Positions 1 to 8,504 of a stretch of DNA of 64,000 nt are shown here, one piece after another; positions within the stretch are counted from its first letter, which is position 1, and each line of letters begins with the position of its first letter. A model generated the notes under the pieces. That model saw nothing but the letters and a program-made list of their open reading frames with translations. It did no database searches and was not told the origin of the DNA. The position numbers and the translations under genes were made by a program. Origin of the DNA: Paraburkholderia solisilvae (lineage in GTDB: Bacteria > Pseudomonadota > Gammaproteobacteria > Burkholderiales > Burkholderiaceae); assembly GCF_902859875.1 (NCBI RefSeq), contig NZ_CADIKF010000006.1, positions 110,563 through 174,562 on the forward strand. The letters are read 5' to 3'.

Positions 1-938
1 TCGCCGCCGTGCTTCGCGAGCGGCCGCAGCAATAGCGGAAAGCCGATCCGTCCTTCATCGAGGTGCGCGGCGAGGTCGTCGGGCGACACGGGCGGGACGT
101 CGATACGCATGCAAGGCGGGACCAGCACATCGTCAAGACCGGCGAGCAGTTCGGGCAGCCGGTGACGCTGCGTGTTCATGACCGCCGCAGGCTGATTCAG
201 CAGCGGACGGCCGCAGTGGCGCGCGAACGTTTCGAGGCGCTTCAGCAGCGGCTGCGCGACATCCGGCTCGCCGATCGCGTTGAACACGAGGTCGTAGCGC
301 GGCAGCTGAAAGTCTTCGATTTCGTTTGCGTAGTCGATCGCGTATTTGATCCGGTGGCTTCTGTCCACCGGCAGCAACGTGTCGAACGGTACATTGCCCG
401 ACGTGCGGCCCGCGCACAGAATCAGCACGCGGCGCGGCGCATGCTCCGCGGCTTCGACGAATACGCGCTGCAGGCTGTACGCGCGGCTGCGGTGAGTTTG
501 CGCAGCGTCGGGCTCTTTCAGAAAGTCGAGCACGGCCGCGAGATTCTGATGCGCGATGGCGAGGTCCGGTTCGATCGTCAATGCGTGCTCGAACCAGTGC
601 TTTGCCGCCGCGTAATCGCCGCGAATGGAATACGCGGTGGCGAGGTTGTAGAGCGGCAACGCCGAGCGTATCGCCTCGATGGCTTCGACACTCGCGCCGG
701 CTTCGCTCGCCGACGTGGTGATCGCGATGGACGTTTGCACCGCGATGTGATGCGCGAGGTAGCCGCCTTCGTTGCCGGCGTCGCGCAATGTTTCCGCGAG
801 CGCCGCGTGCAATCCCATGTTCAGCGGGTCTGCATCGAGCGCGGCCTCGAGTATTGCGATCGTCTTTTGCATGTCTGGGTTGTTGGCGGCCGATGGTTGA
901 CGCGTGAGGCCGTCGGCGGCTTGCGCGGGGAGCGCCAT
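1..938 (-). CDS. TPR-repeat protein with ATP-grasp-like region, 3' end beyond window
   Basis: The frame stays open to the left edge, so the C-terminus is missing and 312 residues are visible. It starts at an ATG preceded by a GAAGGAT ribosome site. Residues about 25-150 are helical and TPR-like, with a clear unit around NLATAYSIRGDYAAAKHW followed by an EPDLAIAHQNLA unit. After residue 155 comes an alpha/beta segment (RRVLILCAGRTSGN) and a stretch ending NQPAAVMNTQRHRLPELL, which resembles the pre-ATP-grasp part of RimK-like proteins. This suggests a TPR plus ATP-grasp fusion, but the ATP-binding core lies outside the window. Function unknown; the TPR part is firm, the ATP-grasp part is inference. 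Confidence 0.7.
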   Translation of the reverse strand, partial: MALPAQAADGLTRQPSAANNPDMQKTIAILEAALDADPLNMGLHAALAETLRDAGNEGGYLAHHIAVQTSIAITTSASEAGASVEAIEAIRSALPLYNLATAYSIRGDYAAAKHWFEHALTIEPDLAIAHQNLAAVLDFLKEPDAAQTHRSRAYSLQRVFVEAAEHAPRRVLILCAGRTSGNVPFDTLLPVDRSHRIKYAIDYANEIEDFQLPRYDLVFNAIGEPDVAQPLLKRLETFARHCGRPLLNQPAAVMNTQRHRLPELLAGLDDVLVPPCMRIDVPPVSPDDLAAHLDEGRIGFPLLLRPLAKHGG

Positions 939-1355
939 ATCGATCCTTCGGAATACAGTTGAAACACCGGTTACAACAAGCATCGTGCATACCGCGCAAC
1001 GCAACGCGGCGCAGCCGTAGCGCGCAAGAAAGCCGCCTGCTGGGTGCGCGACGCCATGCATGGCATGGCTTACAGCGGCTTTCAATTTCGCGGCGTGCGC
1101 CTGAAGCGCACCTGTCGGTGCGCGCCCACGTCCACAAGACGCCTGTAAGAAACGGCTGGGCGGCCTTTCGCAACGTCCGTCACCTTATGGCGTGCGCGTG
1201 CGGCGGGCTCGCGCGAACAGGCATGAAATCGGCCCTTTGTTCACGGATTTGGGTTGCGGTCGACCTTGGTATCGTGGCTAGCGTCTAGTGGCTCGAATCG
1301 GGCTCGCGTTGCGCCGACACCCGGCTGCACGTGTTGCGCGTCTGCAGGATCGATC
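939..1355. other. Intergenic region between divergent genes
   Basis: No credible gene is seen in these 417 bases. Open frames here are arginine-rich and typical of GC-rich noncoding DNA. A 12-bp palindrome GCCATGCATGGC lies at 1053-1064. The region should hold the promoters of the divergent TPR and aminotransferase genes, but no convincing -35/-10 pair was recognised. Confidence 0.5.
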
Positions 1356-2453
1356 ATGAAATCCAACGCTTTGAATTTTTCCGGCGGTCCCGGCGCGCTG
1401 CCCGAGACCGTGCTTGCGCAAACCCGCGATGCGATCGTCGAATTGCCGGACACCGGCATGTCGGTGCTCGGCATGAGCCACCGGTCCGAATGGTTCCGCT
1501 CGGTGCTCGAAGAGGCCGAACTGAACTTGCGGCATCTGCTCGGCGTGTCGAACGACTACGCGATTACGTTTCTGCAAGGCGGCAGCAGCCTGCTGTTCGC
1601 GACCATTCCAATGAATTTCGCGGCCCGCGCCGTCGCGCCGCCCGAGTATGTGACCTCCGGCTACTGGAGCGCGAAAGCGACGGTCGAGGCCGCGAAGGTG
1701 ACGAAGCGCAATGTGGCGTGGGATGGCAGGACGACCGGTTACAAACAGTTGCCGGACCTGCGTGCGCTCGACATCGCGCCGTCGGCCGCGTATCTGCACT
1801 ACGTGTCGAACGAAACCGTGGAAGGTCTGCAGTTCCCGGCATACGGCGCCGGCGAGATCGCCGCGCCGCTGATCGCCGACATGTCGTCGGACTTCCTGTC
1901 GAAACCGATCAGCACCGACGCGTACTCGATGATCTACGCGCACGCGCAAAAGAACCTCGGGCCGGCCGGCGTCACCGTTGCGGTGATCAAGCGCTCGCTG
2001 CTCGATCGCATTCCGGATGGACTGCCTGCGATCCTCGATTTCCGTACTCACGTTCTGCACAGTTCGAATTACAACACGCCGCCGGTGTTCGCCATTTATG
2101 TGCTGATGCTGGTCACGCGCTGGTTGCGTTTCGACATCGGCGGTTTGCAAGCCATGCAGCGCGTCAACGAAAGCAAGGCGAAGCGGCTTTACGCGACACT
2201 CGATGCGCTCGGCGACGCAGTGACGGTTCATGCGGAGGCGCGCTGGCGCTCGCATATGAACGTGTCGTTCACGTTCGGTGACAAACGCCTTGATCAGGCC
2301 TTTATTGCTGCGGCGCGGGCACAGAACATCGTCGGTCTCGAAGGCCACCGCTCGGTGGGCGGTTTGCGCGCATCGCTGTACAACGCGGTCTCCGAAGCGG
2401 CGGTCGATCTGCTCTGCGATGTGTTGAATGAGTTCACTGTGCAACATGTCTAA
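1356..2453 (+). CDS. serC: Phosphoserine aminotransferase family protein (SerC-type)
   Basis: A 365-residue class V PLP-dependent aminotransferase. SerC converts 3-phosphohydroxypyruvate and glutamate to O-phosphoserine in serine synthesis and also acts in pyridoxal phosphate synthesis. The start matches the family N-terminus (NFSGGPGALPETVL) and follows a CAGGAT ribosome site. The PLP lysine is K199 in YAHAQKNLGPAGVT. HRSEWFRSV and FLQGGSSLLFA match substrate and cofactor regions of SerC. The neighbours are unrelated to serine synthesis. In Burkholderia the housekeeping serC normally lies near gyrA and pheA (recalled knowledge), so this may be a second copy. Family assignment is secure; the physiological role is less so. 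Confidence 0.88.
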   Translation: MKSNALNFSGGPGALPETVLAQTRDAIVELPDTGMSVLGMSHRSEWFRSVLEEAELNLRHLLGVSNDYAITFLQGGSSLLFATIPMNFAARAVAPPEYVTSGYWSAKATVEAAKVTKRNVAWDGRTTGYKQLPDLRALDIAPSAAYLHYVSNETVEGLQFPAYGAGEIAAPLIADMSSDFLSKPISTDAYSMIYAHAQKNLGPAGVTVAVIKRSLLDRIPDGLPAILDFRTHVLHSSNYNTPPVFAIYVLMLVTRWLRFDIGGLQAMQRVNESKAKRLYATLDALGDAVTVHAEARWRSHMNVSFTFGDKRLDQAFIAAARAQNIVGLEGHRSVGGLRASLYNAVSEAAVDLLCDVLNEFTVQHV

Positions 2454-2458
2454 ACGTT

Positions 2459-2493
2459 TTCCGTGCATCCGGTGCAAGCTTGATGTCACGGAA
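2459..2493 (+). terminator. Weak hairpin after serC-like gene
   Basis: TTCCGTG at 2459-2465 pairs with CACGGAA at 2487-2493 across a 21-base loop, just after the aminotransferase stop. There is no T-run after it, so termination is only possible. Confidence 0.3.
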
Positions 2494-2751
2494 CGCTAAC
2501 TAGCACGCCGTTTGATTGCGGGTACACCCCGCAATAATCGGTGCGCCCCGAATGCCGCAATCGCGCGGCCGGTTCGCGTCAGTCGATTCGTCTTCGGGTC
2601 CGACACGCGCGCCGATCTTTCCCAATGTTAATTGTCAAAAAGCTCCGCCGGCCGGCGCGGACTGGACGCGTGTCGCGCGTCCCCTTACGATCACATATCA
2701 TGACCGGCGGCGCAGGCTGCCCATGTCACCCATCAGAAGGACGCTACCCGC

Positions 2752-3564
2752 ATGAACCAGGACGACTTCACCATTTTCGAACACAACGGATGGGAGCAGG
2801 TCGCGTCTGCGTACATACCGCGTTTCGGCGGAGTGACGACGCAATCCAACGGGGCATTGCTCGATGCGCTCGACGTTCGCGCGGGCACGCGTTTTCTCGA
2901 TGTCGCGACCGGGCCGGGCTATGTCGCGGGTCTCGCCGCGCAGCGCGGCGCCAAGGCGGTGGGTCTCGACTTCGCGCAGGCGATGATCGACGAGGCAACC
3001 GCCGCGTTTCCCGATGTCGAATTCCAGCGCGGCAGCGCGGATGCGCTGCCGTTTGCCGACGCGAGCTTCGACGCGGTCGGCATCAGCTTCGGCCTGTTGC
3101 ATTTCGCGGATCCGGACAAGGCGCTCGCCGAGGGGTTCCGCGTACTGAAGAGCGGCGGCAGGCTGGCCTTCACCGTCTGGTCGCCGCCGGACCGCGCGAT
3201 CGGTTTCGGGATGGTTTTGAAGGCGGTCGAAACATATGGACGTCTGGACGTGCCGCTGCCGCCGGGGCCGCCGTTTTCGCGCTTTAGCGACGGGGGCGAG
3301 TGCAAACGTTCGTTACGCGCGGTGGGATTTGTCGAACCGTTGGTCGTCGAAGTGAGTCAGACGCTACACACGCGCGCGCCCGAGACCGCGTTTCACATGA
3401 TGTTGCATGGTGGCGTGCGAGTGGGCGCGCTGCTGAAAGCGCAGACGCCGCAAGCCCTCGCGTCGATCGAAAAGTCCGTTCTCGAGGACTGCGCGCCGTA
3501 TCGCAACGGCGACGAGATCAGCCTGCCGCTGCCGTGCGTGCTGGCGAGCGCGACGAAGCCCTGA
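2752..3564 (+). CDS. Class I SAM-dependent methyltransferase
   Basis: A 270-residue soluble protein with a Methyltransf_11/25 Rossmann fold. Motif I is FLDVATGPGY (about residues 48-57), the acidic end of beta-2 is VGLDFA, and motif IV is the FDAVGISFGLLHF region. It resembles UbiE/menG-like small-molecule methyltransferases. It lacks the conserved cysteines of ArsM arsenite methyltransferases, so it should not be called ArsM despite the ArsI-like gene 20 bases downstream. AGAAGGA lies about 10 bases before the ATG. The short gap suggests co-transcription with the next gene. Substrate unknown. Confidence 0.8.
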   Translation: MNQDDFTIFEHNGWEQVASAYIPRFGGVTTQSNGALLDALDVRAGTRFLDVATGPGYVAGLAAQRGAKAVGLDFAQAMIDEATAAFPDVEFQRGSADALPFADASFDAVGISFGLLHFADPDKALAEGFRVLKSGGRLAFTVWSPPDRAIGFGMVLKAVETYGRLDVPLPPGPPFSRFSDGGECKRSLRAVGFVEPLVVEVSQTLHTRAPETAFHMMLHGGVRVGALLKAQTPQALASIEKSVLEDCAPYRNGDEISLPLPCVLASATKP

Positions 3565-3584
3565 ACTGCTGTGGAGCGACAACC

Positions 3585-4124
3585 ATGAAGCGTATGCACA
3601 TACACGTTTCAGTCGAAGACCTGACGGAGAGCATCCGTTTTTATAGCGCGATGTTTGGCGGCGTCGAGCCGACTGTGCGCAAGCAGGACTACTGCAAGTG
3701 GGAATTGACCGACCCCGCGGTAAATTTTGCGATCTCGCAGCGCCTCGCGCGCTCGGGTATCGATCATTTCGGCATTCAGGTCGAAACCGAAGAAGAACTG
3801 ACCGAAATGCGCAATCGCTTCGCGCTCGCGGAGATTGCGGCCGAGGAACAGACGGCGACGCAATGCTGCTATGCGATCTCCGACAAATCGTGGACCGTCG
3901 ATCCGCAAGGCGTCGCGTGGGAAACGTTCCGCACGTTGAACACCGCGCCGACCTACGGCGAGTCGCGGCACGACGCGGCCGCTGCCGCCGCCACCGCGGA
4001 TGCCGCTGATACGGATACGAACACCGATCCCGATGGCGGCCCTGCCGCGGCGAACAGCAACGCGTCGTGCTGCGCACCGCAGCAGCAGTCGGCGGTCACG
4101 ATCGCGTTCAGGCGCCGCCGCTGA
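3585..4124 (+). CDS. arsI: ArsI/CadI-type VOC dioxygenase, probable C-As lyase
   Basis: A 179-residue vicinal-oxygen-chelate protein. The N-terminus MKRMHIHVSVEDL, GIDHFGIQVE and the TQCCYA...DPQG..WE region match ArsI, the Fe(II)-dependent enzyme that cleaves the carbon-arsenic bond of trivalent organoarsenicals. Predicted metal ligands are H5, H61 and E113. The substrate-binding cysteine pair is C94-C95, and a second pair, C162-C163, sits in the tail as in known ArsI proteins. The linker at 130-160 is Ala/Asp/Thr-rich. The start at 3585 fits the family N-terminus; a longer upstream frame is not needed. No arsR, arsM or arsP is nearby, so it is an orphan. The related CadI label is also possible. 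Confidence 0.82.
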   Translation: MKRMHIHVSVEDLTESIRFYSAMFGGVEPTVRKQDYCKWELTDPAVNFAISQRLARSGIDHFGIQVETEEELTEMRNRFALAEIAAEEQTATQCCYAISDKSWTVDPQGVAWETFRTLNTAPTYGESRHDAAAAAATADAADTDTNTDPDGGPAAANSNASCCAPQQQSAVTIAFRRRR

Positions 4125-5286
4125 ACACGGCGTCCGGCACGAGCACCACGCCTTCCATCAGCCGCCGCGCGCTGCGGCTCATCACCACTTTCGTCACGAT
4201 CCAACTGCCGTCCTTCTGTGCAGCCTGCGCGCCGACCGCGAGGCTGCCGGACGGATGGCCGAAGCGCACGGTGCCGCCGTCGCCGGGCGCGACGCGGTGA
4301 ACGAGCGTGCCCGGTATCGCCGCGGCGACTGCGATTGCAATCGCGCCGGTGCCGGTCATCGCGTGATGCAGCTTGCCCATCGAGAAGATGCGCGCGTTGA
4401 GATCGAGCGTCGCCGCATCGACCGGCTTGCCGCTCGATGCGATATAACTCGCCGGCCGCGCGACGAACGCGAGCTTCGGCGTGTGCGGGCGCTGCGTCGT
4501 CGCTTCTTCGGGAGTGCGTGCGAGGCCCATGCGCACGGCGGCATGCGCGCGGATCGCTTCCGCTTTTTCGAGCAATGCGGCATGGCCGTTGACATCGCGT
4601 TGCAATTCGGCGCCCGTCAGGCCGAGTGCCGCGGCATCGATAAAGATCGCCGGGTTGCCGGCGTTGATCATCGTCATGTCGAGTGCGCCGATGCCGGGCA
4701 CATCGAGCGTGTCGAGCGCGCGGCCGGTTGGGAACATGCCGGTGTCCGGCGCATCGGGGTCCGCGTCGCCGGCCGGATCGAGGAATTCGATCTTGATCTC
4801 GGCGGCCGGGAACGTCACGCCGTCCAGTTCGAAATCGCCTGCTTCGACGACCTCGCCATCGCGCATCGGCACATGCGCGACGATTTTCGCGTGAATGTTC
4901 GCCTGCCAGATGCGCACGGTCGCGATGCCGTCGCGCGGCGCATCGACGAGACCTTGCGCGATCGCAAAGGGGCCGACCGCGGAAGTCAGATTGCCGCAGT
5001 TGCCGGACCAGTCGACTACCGGTTTGTCGATCGCCACTTGCCCGAAGCGATAGTCGACGTCGCAGTCCGCGCGCGATGATGGGCCGACGATCACGATCTT
5101 GCTGGTGCTGGAGGTGGCGCCGCCCATGCCGTCGATATGCTGGCCGTAGGGGTCGGGGCTGCCGATTACGCGCAGCAGGATACGGTCGCGTTGCGCGGGG
5201 TCGGCGGGCAGCCAGTCGGGACGGAAGAAGACGCCTTTGCTGGTGCCGCCGCGCATGTAGACGGCCGGAATTTTTACTTGCGGCAA
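4108..5286 (-). CDS. PrpF-family isomerase (2-methylaconitate isomerase / 4-oxalomesaconate tautomerase-like)
   Basis: A 392-residue PrpF-fold protein that isomerises double bonds in unsaturated tricarboxylates. Family signatures are YMRGGTSKGVFF at the N-terminus, HIDGMGGATSSTSKI and VDWSGNCGNLTSAVGPFA. The start chosen is a TTG at 5286 because AGGAGG lies five bases upstream and the protein then begins at the usual family position. An in-frame ATG at 5343 would add 19 unrelated residues. The 3' end overlaps the convergent ArsI-like gene by 17 bases. No prpBCD or gallate genes are adjacent, so the substrate is open. The divergent LysR gene is the likely regulator. Confidence 0.85.
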   Translation of the reverse strand: MPQVKIPAVYMRGGTSKGVFFRPDWLPADPAQRDRILLRVIGSPDPYGQHIDGMGGATSSTSKIVIVGPSSRADCDVDYRFGQVAIDKPVVDWSGNCGNLTSAVGPFAIAQGLVDAPRDGIATVRIWQANIHAKIVAHVPMRDGEVVEAGDFELDGVTFPAAEIKIEFLDPAGDADPDAPDTGMFPTGRALDTLDVPGIGALDMTMINAGNPAIFIDAAALGLTGAELQRDVNGHAALLEKAEAIRAHAAVRMGLARTPEEATTQRPHTPKLAFVARPASYIASSGKPVDAATLDLNARIFSMGKLHHAMTGTGAIAIAVAAAIPGTLVHRVAPGDGGTVRFGHPSGSLAVGAQAAQKDGSWIVTKVVMSRSARRLMEGVVLVPDAVFSGGA

Positions 5287-5642
5287 GGTTGCCTCCTGAT
5301 GCTCAGGTGTGGATTGCGCGGGATGCGTGGCGGCGTGATGCAATGCGTTGCGACGCCGGGCTTCCCGCGCTTTGTCACCGATGATAGGCGAACTGCCGCG
5401 CGGCGCGCAGTTAGGCCGGCAGGCGGGTAAGTGTCATACGGGCCTCGCGAATCCGCTGGCGCGGGCGTGCATAAACGCGGCCGGCGTGGCCGCGAGCATG
5501 GCGGCGCTCGCGTCGATTGCACGCTTCGCATGGCGCCGTCGACGCCGTGTTCGCCCTGTCTTTATCTTCACCCCCACTTGCAGTTACAGTGTCGTTCGAT
5601 GCGGCCGGACGGTGCCGCATGACAGGTTGCCGGGGAACTGCC
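5287..5642. promoter_or_regulatory. Divergent promoter region, prpF-like / LysR
   Basis: These 356 bases separate the PrpF-type gene from a divergent LysR gene, the usual place for LysR operators. An inverted repeat AACTGC (5391-5396) / GCAGTT (5407-5412) with a 10-base spacer lies about 105 bases before the PrpF start. No coding sequence is supported. Confidence 0.4.
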
Positions 5643-6638
5643 ATGGTCGAGCGCGCGGACGCTTCGATATCTGAGATTTCCGCATTCGAGGCGGTTGGTG
5701 TGGCGGGGAGCTTCACGAAGGCGGCCGAGTCGCTCGGTACGAGCAAATCGCATGTCGGCAAGCTGGTGCAGCGGCTCGAGGCGCGCCTCGGCACGCGGCT
5801 CTTTCAACGCACGACGCGCGCGGTGCGTCTGACCGAAGACGGCGAAACCTACCTGCTCGCGGTGCAATCGGCGCTCGGCGGGCTGCGCGAAGCCGAGCAG
5901 GAACTGGCCGCGCGCCGCGACGAAGTCGTGGGCCGGGTACGGCTCGATTTGCCGGCGTCGTTCGGCAGGCTGCTTTTCCCGGCCATTCTCGAGTTGCGGC
6001 AGCAGCACCCGAAGCTCACCTTCGAACTCGGCTTCAGCGACAAGATGTCGGACCCGGTCGCCGACGGCTGGGACCTGGTCGTGCGCATCGGCGAGCTGCC
6101 GAAAGAAAGCGACATGACGGTGCGCAAGCTATGCGATACGCGTTTCGGGCTGTACGCGTCGCCGGCGTATCTCGCGAGCCGCGGCGAGGTTCGCACGATT
6201 GCGGATCTCGCGCAGCACGACGCGGTGATCTTTCGCGGTCCGTCGGGCCGGCTGCGGCCGTGGGCGCTCAACGACGGCGGCGAGATCCGTTCCCTCTCGC
6301 CGGAAGCGACTGTCGTCGTCGAAGACGGTCAGGCGCTGAACGACGCGCTGATCAACGGGCTCGGCATTTCGCAACTGCTCGACCGCATTGCACAGCCGCA
6401 CGTCGAAGCGGGACGGCTGCAACGCATTCTCACCGACGCGGACGTCGACGGCCTGCCGGTGCACGCGATGATTCCATCAGGCCAGAAAATGCCGTTACGA
6501 ACGCGCGTGGTGCTCAACCGGTTGGCCGACTTTCTGAAGGACGAACCCCGGAAAGCCGTCACAGCCGCGCCTGCGGGTGCGCGCAAACCGGCGCAGAAGC
6601 CGGTGCGCCGGATTGTCGCCGCGCGGGAGACGGACTGA
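5643..6638 (+). CDS. LysR-family transcriptional regulator, copy 1
   Basis: A 331-residue LysR regulator. The winged helix-turn-helix is at residues 8-65 (GSFTKAAESLGTSKSHVGK then RLFQRTTRAVRLTEDG), followed by the linker helix and a type 2 periplasmic-binding-like effector domain (GRVRLDLPASFG onward). The last 25 residues are a basic Ala/Pro/Lys tail. The ATG at 5643 with GGGGAAC upstream gives the normal start; an in-frame ATG at 5619 is possible. It is divergent from the prpF-like gene and closely similar to the LysR at 8505-9419. This subgroup commonly controls a neighbouring oxidoreductase or transporter, so either neighbour may be the target. Confidence 0.88.
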   Translation: MVERADASISEISAFEAVGVAGSFTKAAESLGTSKSHVGKLVQRLEARLGTRLFQRTTRAVRLTEDGETYLLAVQSALGGLREAEQELAARRDEVVGRVRLDLPASFGRLLFPAILELRQQHPKLTFELGFSDKMSDPVADGWDLVVRIGELPKESDMTVRKLCDTRFGLYASPAYLASRGEVRTIADLAQHDAVIFRGPSGRLRPWALNDGGEIRSLSPEATVVVEDGQALNDALINGLGISQLLDRIAQPHVEAGRLQRILTDADVDGLPVHAMIPSGQKMPLRTRVVLNRLADFLKDEPRKAVTAAPAGARKPAQKPVRRIVAARETD

Positions 6639-6765
6639 CCACGATCGGGCGGTTTATCGGCTGCACACGTGCTCGCAAAATGATGCGCTTTGCAGCCCGG
6701 CGATTGCGCGAGCCTGCATTCGCAGGCATTCGCGCGCGCCGCCGCCCACCCGTGGAAGGTCCTCA

Positions 6766-8373
6766 ATGAATACCCAGATGCCGCAACGGTCGCCGGACCG
6801 CAGCAAGCTGCTGATTCTGCTTGCCATATGCCTGTCCGCCCTCGTGCTGCCGCTCGCCTTTTCCGGCGGCGCGGTCGCGACACCCGCAATCGGCCGCGAC
6901 CTGGAAGGCAATGCGACCGCTCTGACCTGGGTCACCAATGCGTTCATGCTCAGCTTCGGCAGCCTGCTGATGGCGGCCGGCGCGCTTGCCGACCAGTTCG
7001 GCCGCAAGCGTCTGTTCGTGCTTGGACTCGGCGGCTTTATCGTCACGTCGTTTGCGATGGCCTTCGCGACATCGGTGGTCGCGCTCGATATCCTGCGCGC
7101 GCTGCAAGGCGTTGCCGCGGCCGCGTCGCTGTCGAGCGGTTCCGCGTCGCTCGCGCAGGAATTCGACGGACACGCGCGCACGCGTGCATTCAGCATGCTC
7201 GGCACGAGCTTCGGCATCGGCCTCGCGTTCGGTCCGCTGATGGCCGGCGCGCTGATCACGCAATTCGGCTGGCGTTCGATTTTCATCGTGATCGCGGCGA
7301 TCGGCGCGGCCGCCTTCGCGTTCGGCGTGCCGAGGATGCGCGAGACGCGCGACCCCGGTGCGGCGGGACTCGACTATCCGGGCACCATCACGTTTACCGG
7401 CACGCTTGCGCTGTTCACGTTCGGCGTGATTCAGGCGCCGGAAAGCGGCTGGAGCAGTCCGCTGGTGGTCGGGTCGTTGTGCGCGTCGGCGCTGCTGTTG
7501 GGCGCGTTTATCGCGATCGAGCGCCGCGTAAAGCGGCCGATGCTCGAACTGAGCCTGTTCCGTTATCCGCGCTTTGTCGGCGTGCAGATGCTGCCGGTCG
7601 GCACCTGTTACTGCTATATCGTGCTGATCGTGATGCTGCCGCTGCGCTTTATCGGCGCCGAAGGGCTCAGCGAAATGGACGCGGGTATCCTGATGATCGC
7701 GCTGTCGGCGCCGATGCTCGTCGTGCCGGCGCTGGCCGCGATGTTGACGCGCTGGCTCGCTGCGGGTGTGTTGTCCGGCATCGGCTTTCTGATTGCGGCG
7801 GCCGGCCTCTACTGGATGAGCCTCGTCGACATGAGCGCGTCGAAAGATGCAATCGTCATGCCGATGATCGTCATCGGTATCGGCGCGGGCATGCCGTGGG
7901 GCTTGATGGATGGCTTGTCGGTGAGCGTGGTGCCGAAGGAGCGCGCCGGCATGGCATCGGGAATCTTCAGTACGACGCGCGTGGCGGGAGAAGGCATTGC
8001 GCTCGCGATCGTGACCGCGATTCTCGCCGCGCTATCCTATTCGAATCTTTCGCAAAGCATGCATGGCGTGCAGGGCCGTGTCGATGCCGCGCTGGCCGCG
8101 CGCCTGTCCGAAGCCGCGCAACGGCTGACCACCGGCGATATGACACACGCGGCGCACGCGCTGCCTGAAATTTCGCATCATGCGTTGACGCTCGGCTACA
8201 CGCATGCCTTCACCAGTCTGCTGCACGTGCTGATCGTCATGACGGTGTTGTCGGCGTTGGCGGCCTTTGTATTTCTGAACCGCACCGGACCGCGGGACGA
8301 GGATCGCGGCGAGCCGCGCACGGCAGACAGGAAACTCGAGAAACCGCGGGTCGTGGACTCCGCCGTCGCATAA
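6766..8373 (+). CDS. MFS transporter, DHA2-type drug/H+ antiporter
   Basis: A 535-residue inner-membrane protein with about 14 hydrophobic segments, typical of the DHA2 (QacA/EmrB-like) group. Motif A appears after TM2 as GALADQFGRKRLF; the conserved TM5 region is GTSFGIGLAFGPLMAGAL. The start ATG has GGAAGG eight bases upstream. It lies between two paralogous LysR genes on the same strand, with gaps of about 130 bases on each side, and ends before a strong hairpin. Probable export of a small toxic compound driven by protons; the substrate is unknown. Confidence 0.87.
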   Translation: MNTQMPQRSPDRSKLLILLAICLSALVLPLAFSGGAVATPAIGRDLEGNATALTWVTNAFMLSFGSLLMAAGALADQFGRKRLFVLGLGGFIVTSFAMAFATSVVALDILRALQGVAAAASLSSGSASLAQEFDGHARTRAFSMLGTSFGIGLAFGPLMAGALITQFGWRSIFIVIAAIGAAAFAFGVPRMRETRDPGAAGLDYPGTITFTGTLALFTFGVIQAPESGWSSPLVVGSLCASALLLGAFIAIERRVKRPMLELSLFRYPRFVGVQMLPVGTCYCYIVLIVMLPLRFIGAEGLSEMDAGILMIALSAPMLVVPALAAMLTRWLAAGVLSGIGFLIAAAGLYWMSLVDMSASKDAIVMPMIVIGIGAGMPWGLMDGLSVSVVPKERAGMASGIFSTTRVAGEGIALAIVTAILAALSYSNLSQSMHGVQGRVDAALAARLSEAAQRLTTGDMTHAAHALPEISHHALTLGYTHAFTSLLHVLIVMTVLSALAAFVFLNRTGPRDEDRGEPRTADRKLEKPRVVDSAVA

Positions 8374-8413
8374 GCAACCTGTTCCGCTTCCGGTAAAGCG
8401 GCTCAGGCAGAAG

Positions 8414-8440
8414 AAGCCCGGGACATCGCGTCCCGGGCTT
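8414..8440 (+). terminator. Intrinsic terminator after the MFS gene
   Basis: AAGCCCGGGAC and GTCCCGGGCTT form an 11-bp stem with a five-base loop, 40 bases after the MFS stop. The T-run is short (TTTG), but the GC-rich stem makes termination likely. Confidence 0.7.
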
Positions 8441-8504
8441 TGCCGGTCTGCGAGCCGTGTCAATCGATCGATCACCGCGCCCATTTCGCGGACAAGGCGA
8501 GCAT

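Noticed and set aside
959..1288. A 109-residue plus-strand frame before serC
   Set aside because: Arg/His/Ala-rich, no ribosome site, no recognisable similarity.
2752..3564. ArsM arsenite methyltransferase
   Set aside because: It lies next to the ArsI-like gene but lacks the conserved arsenic-binding cysteines.
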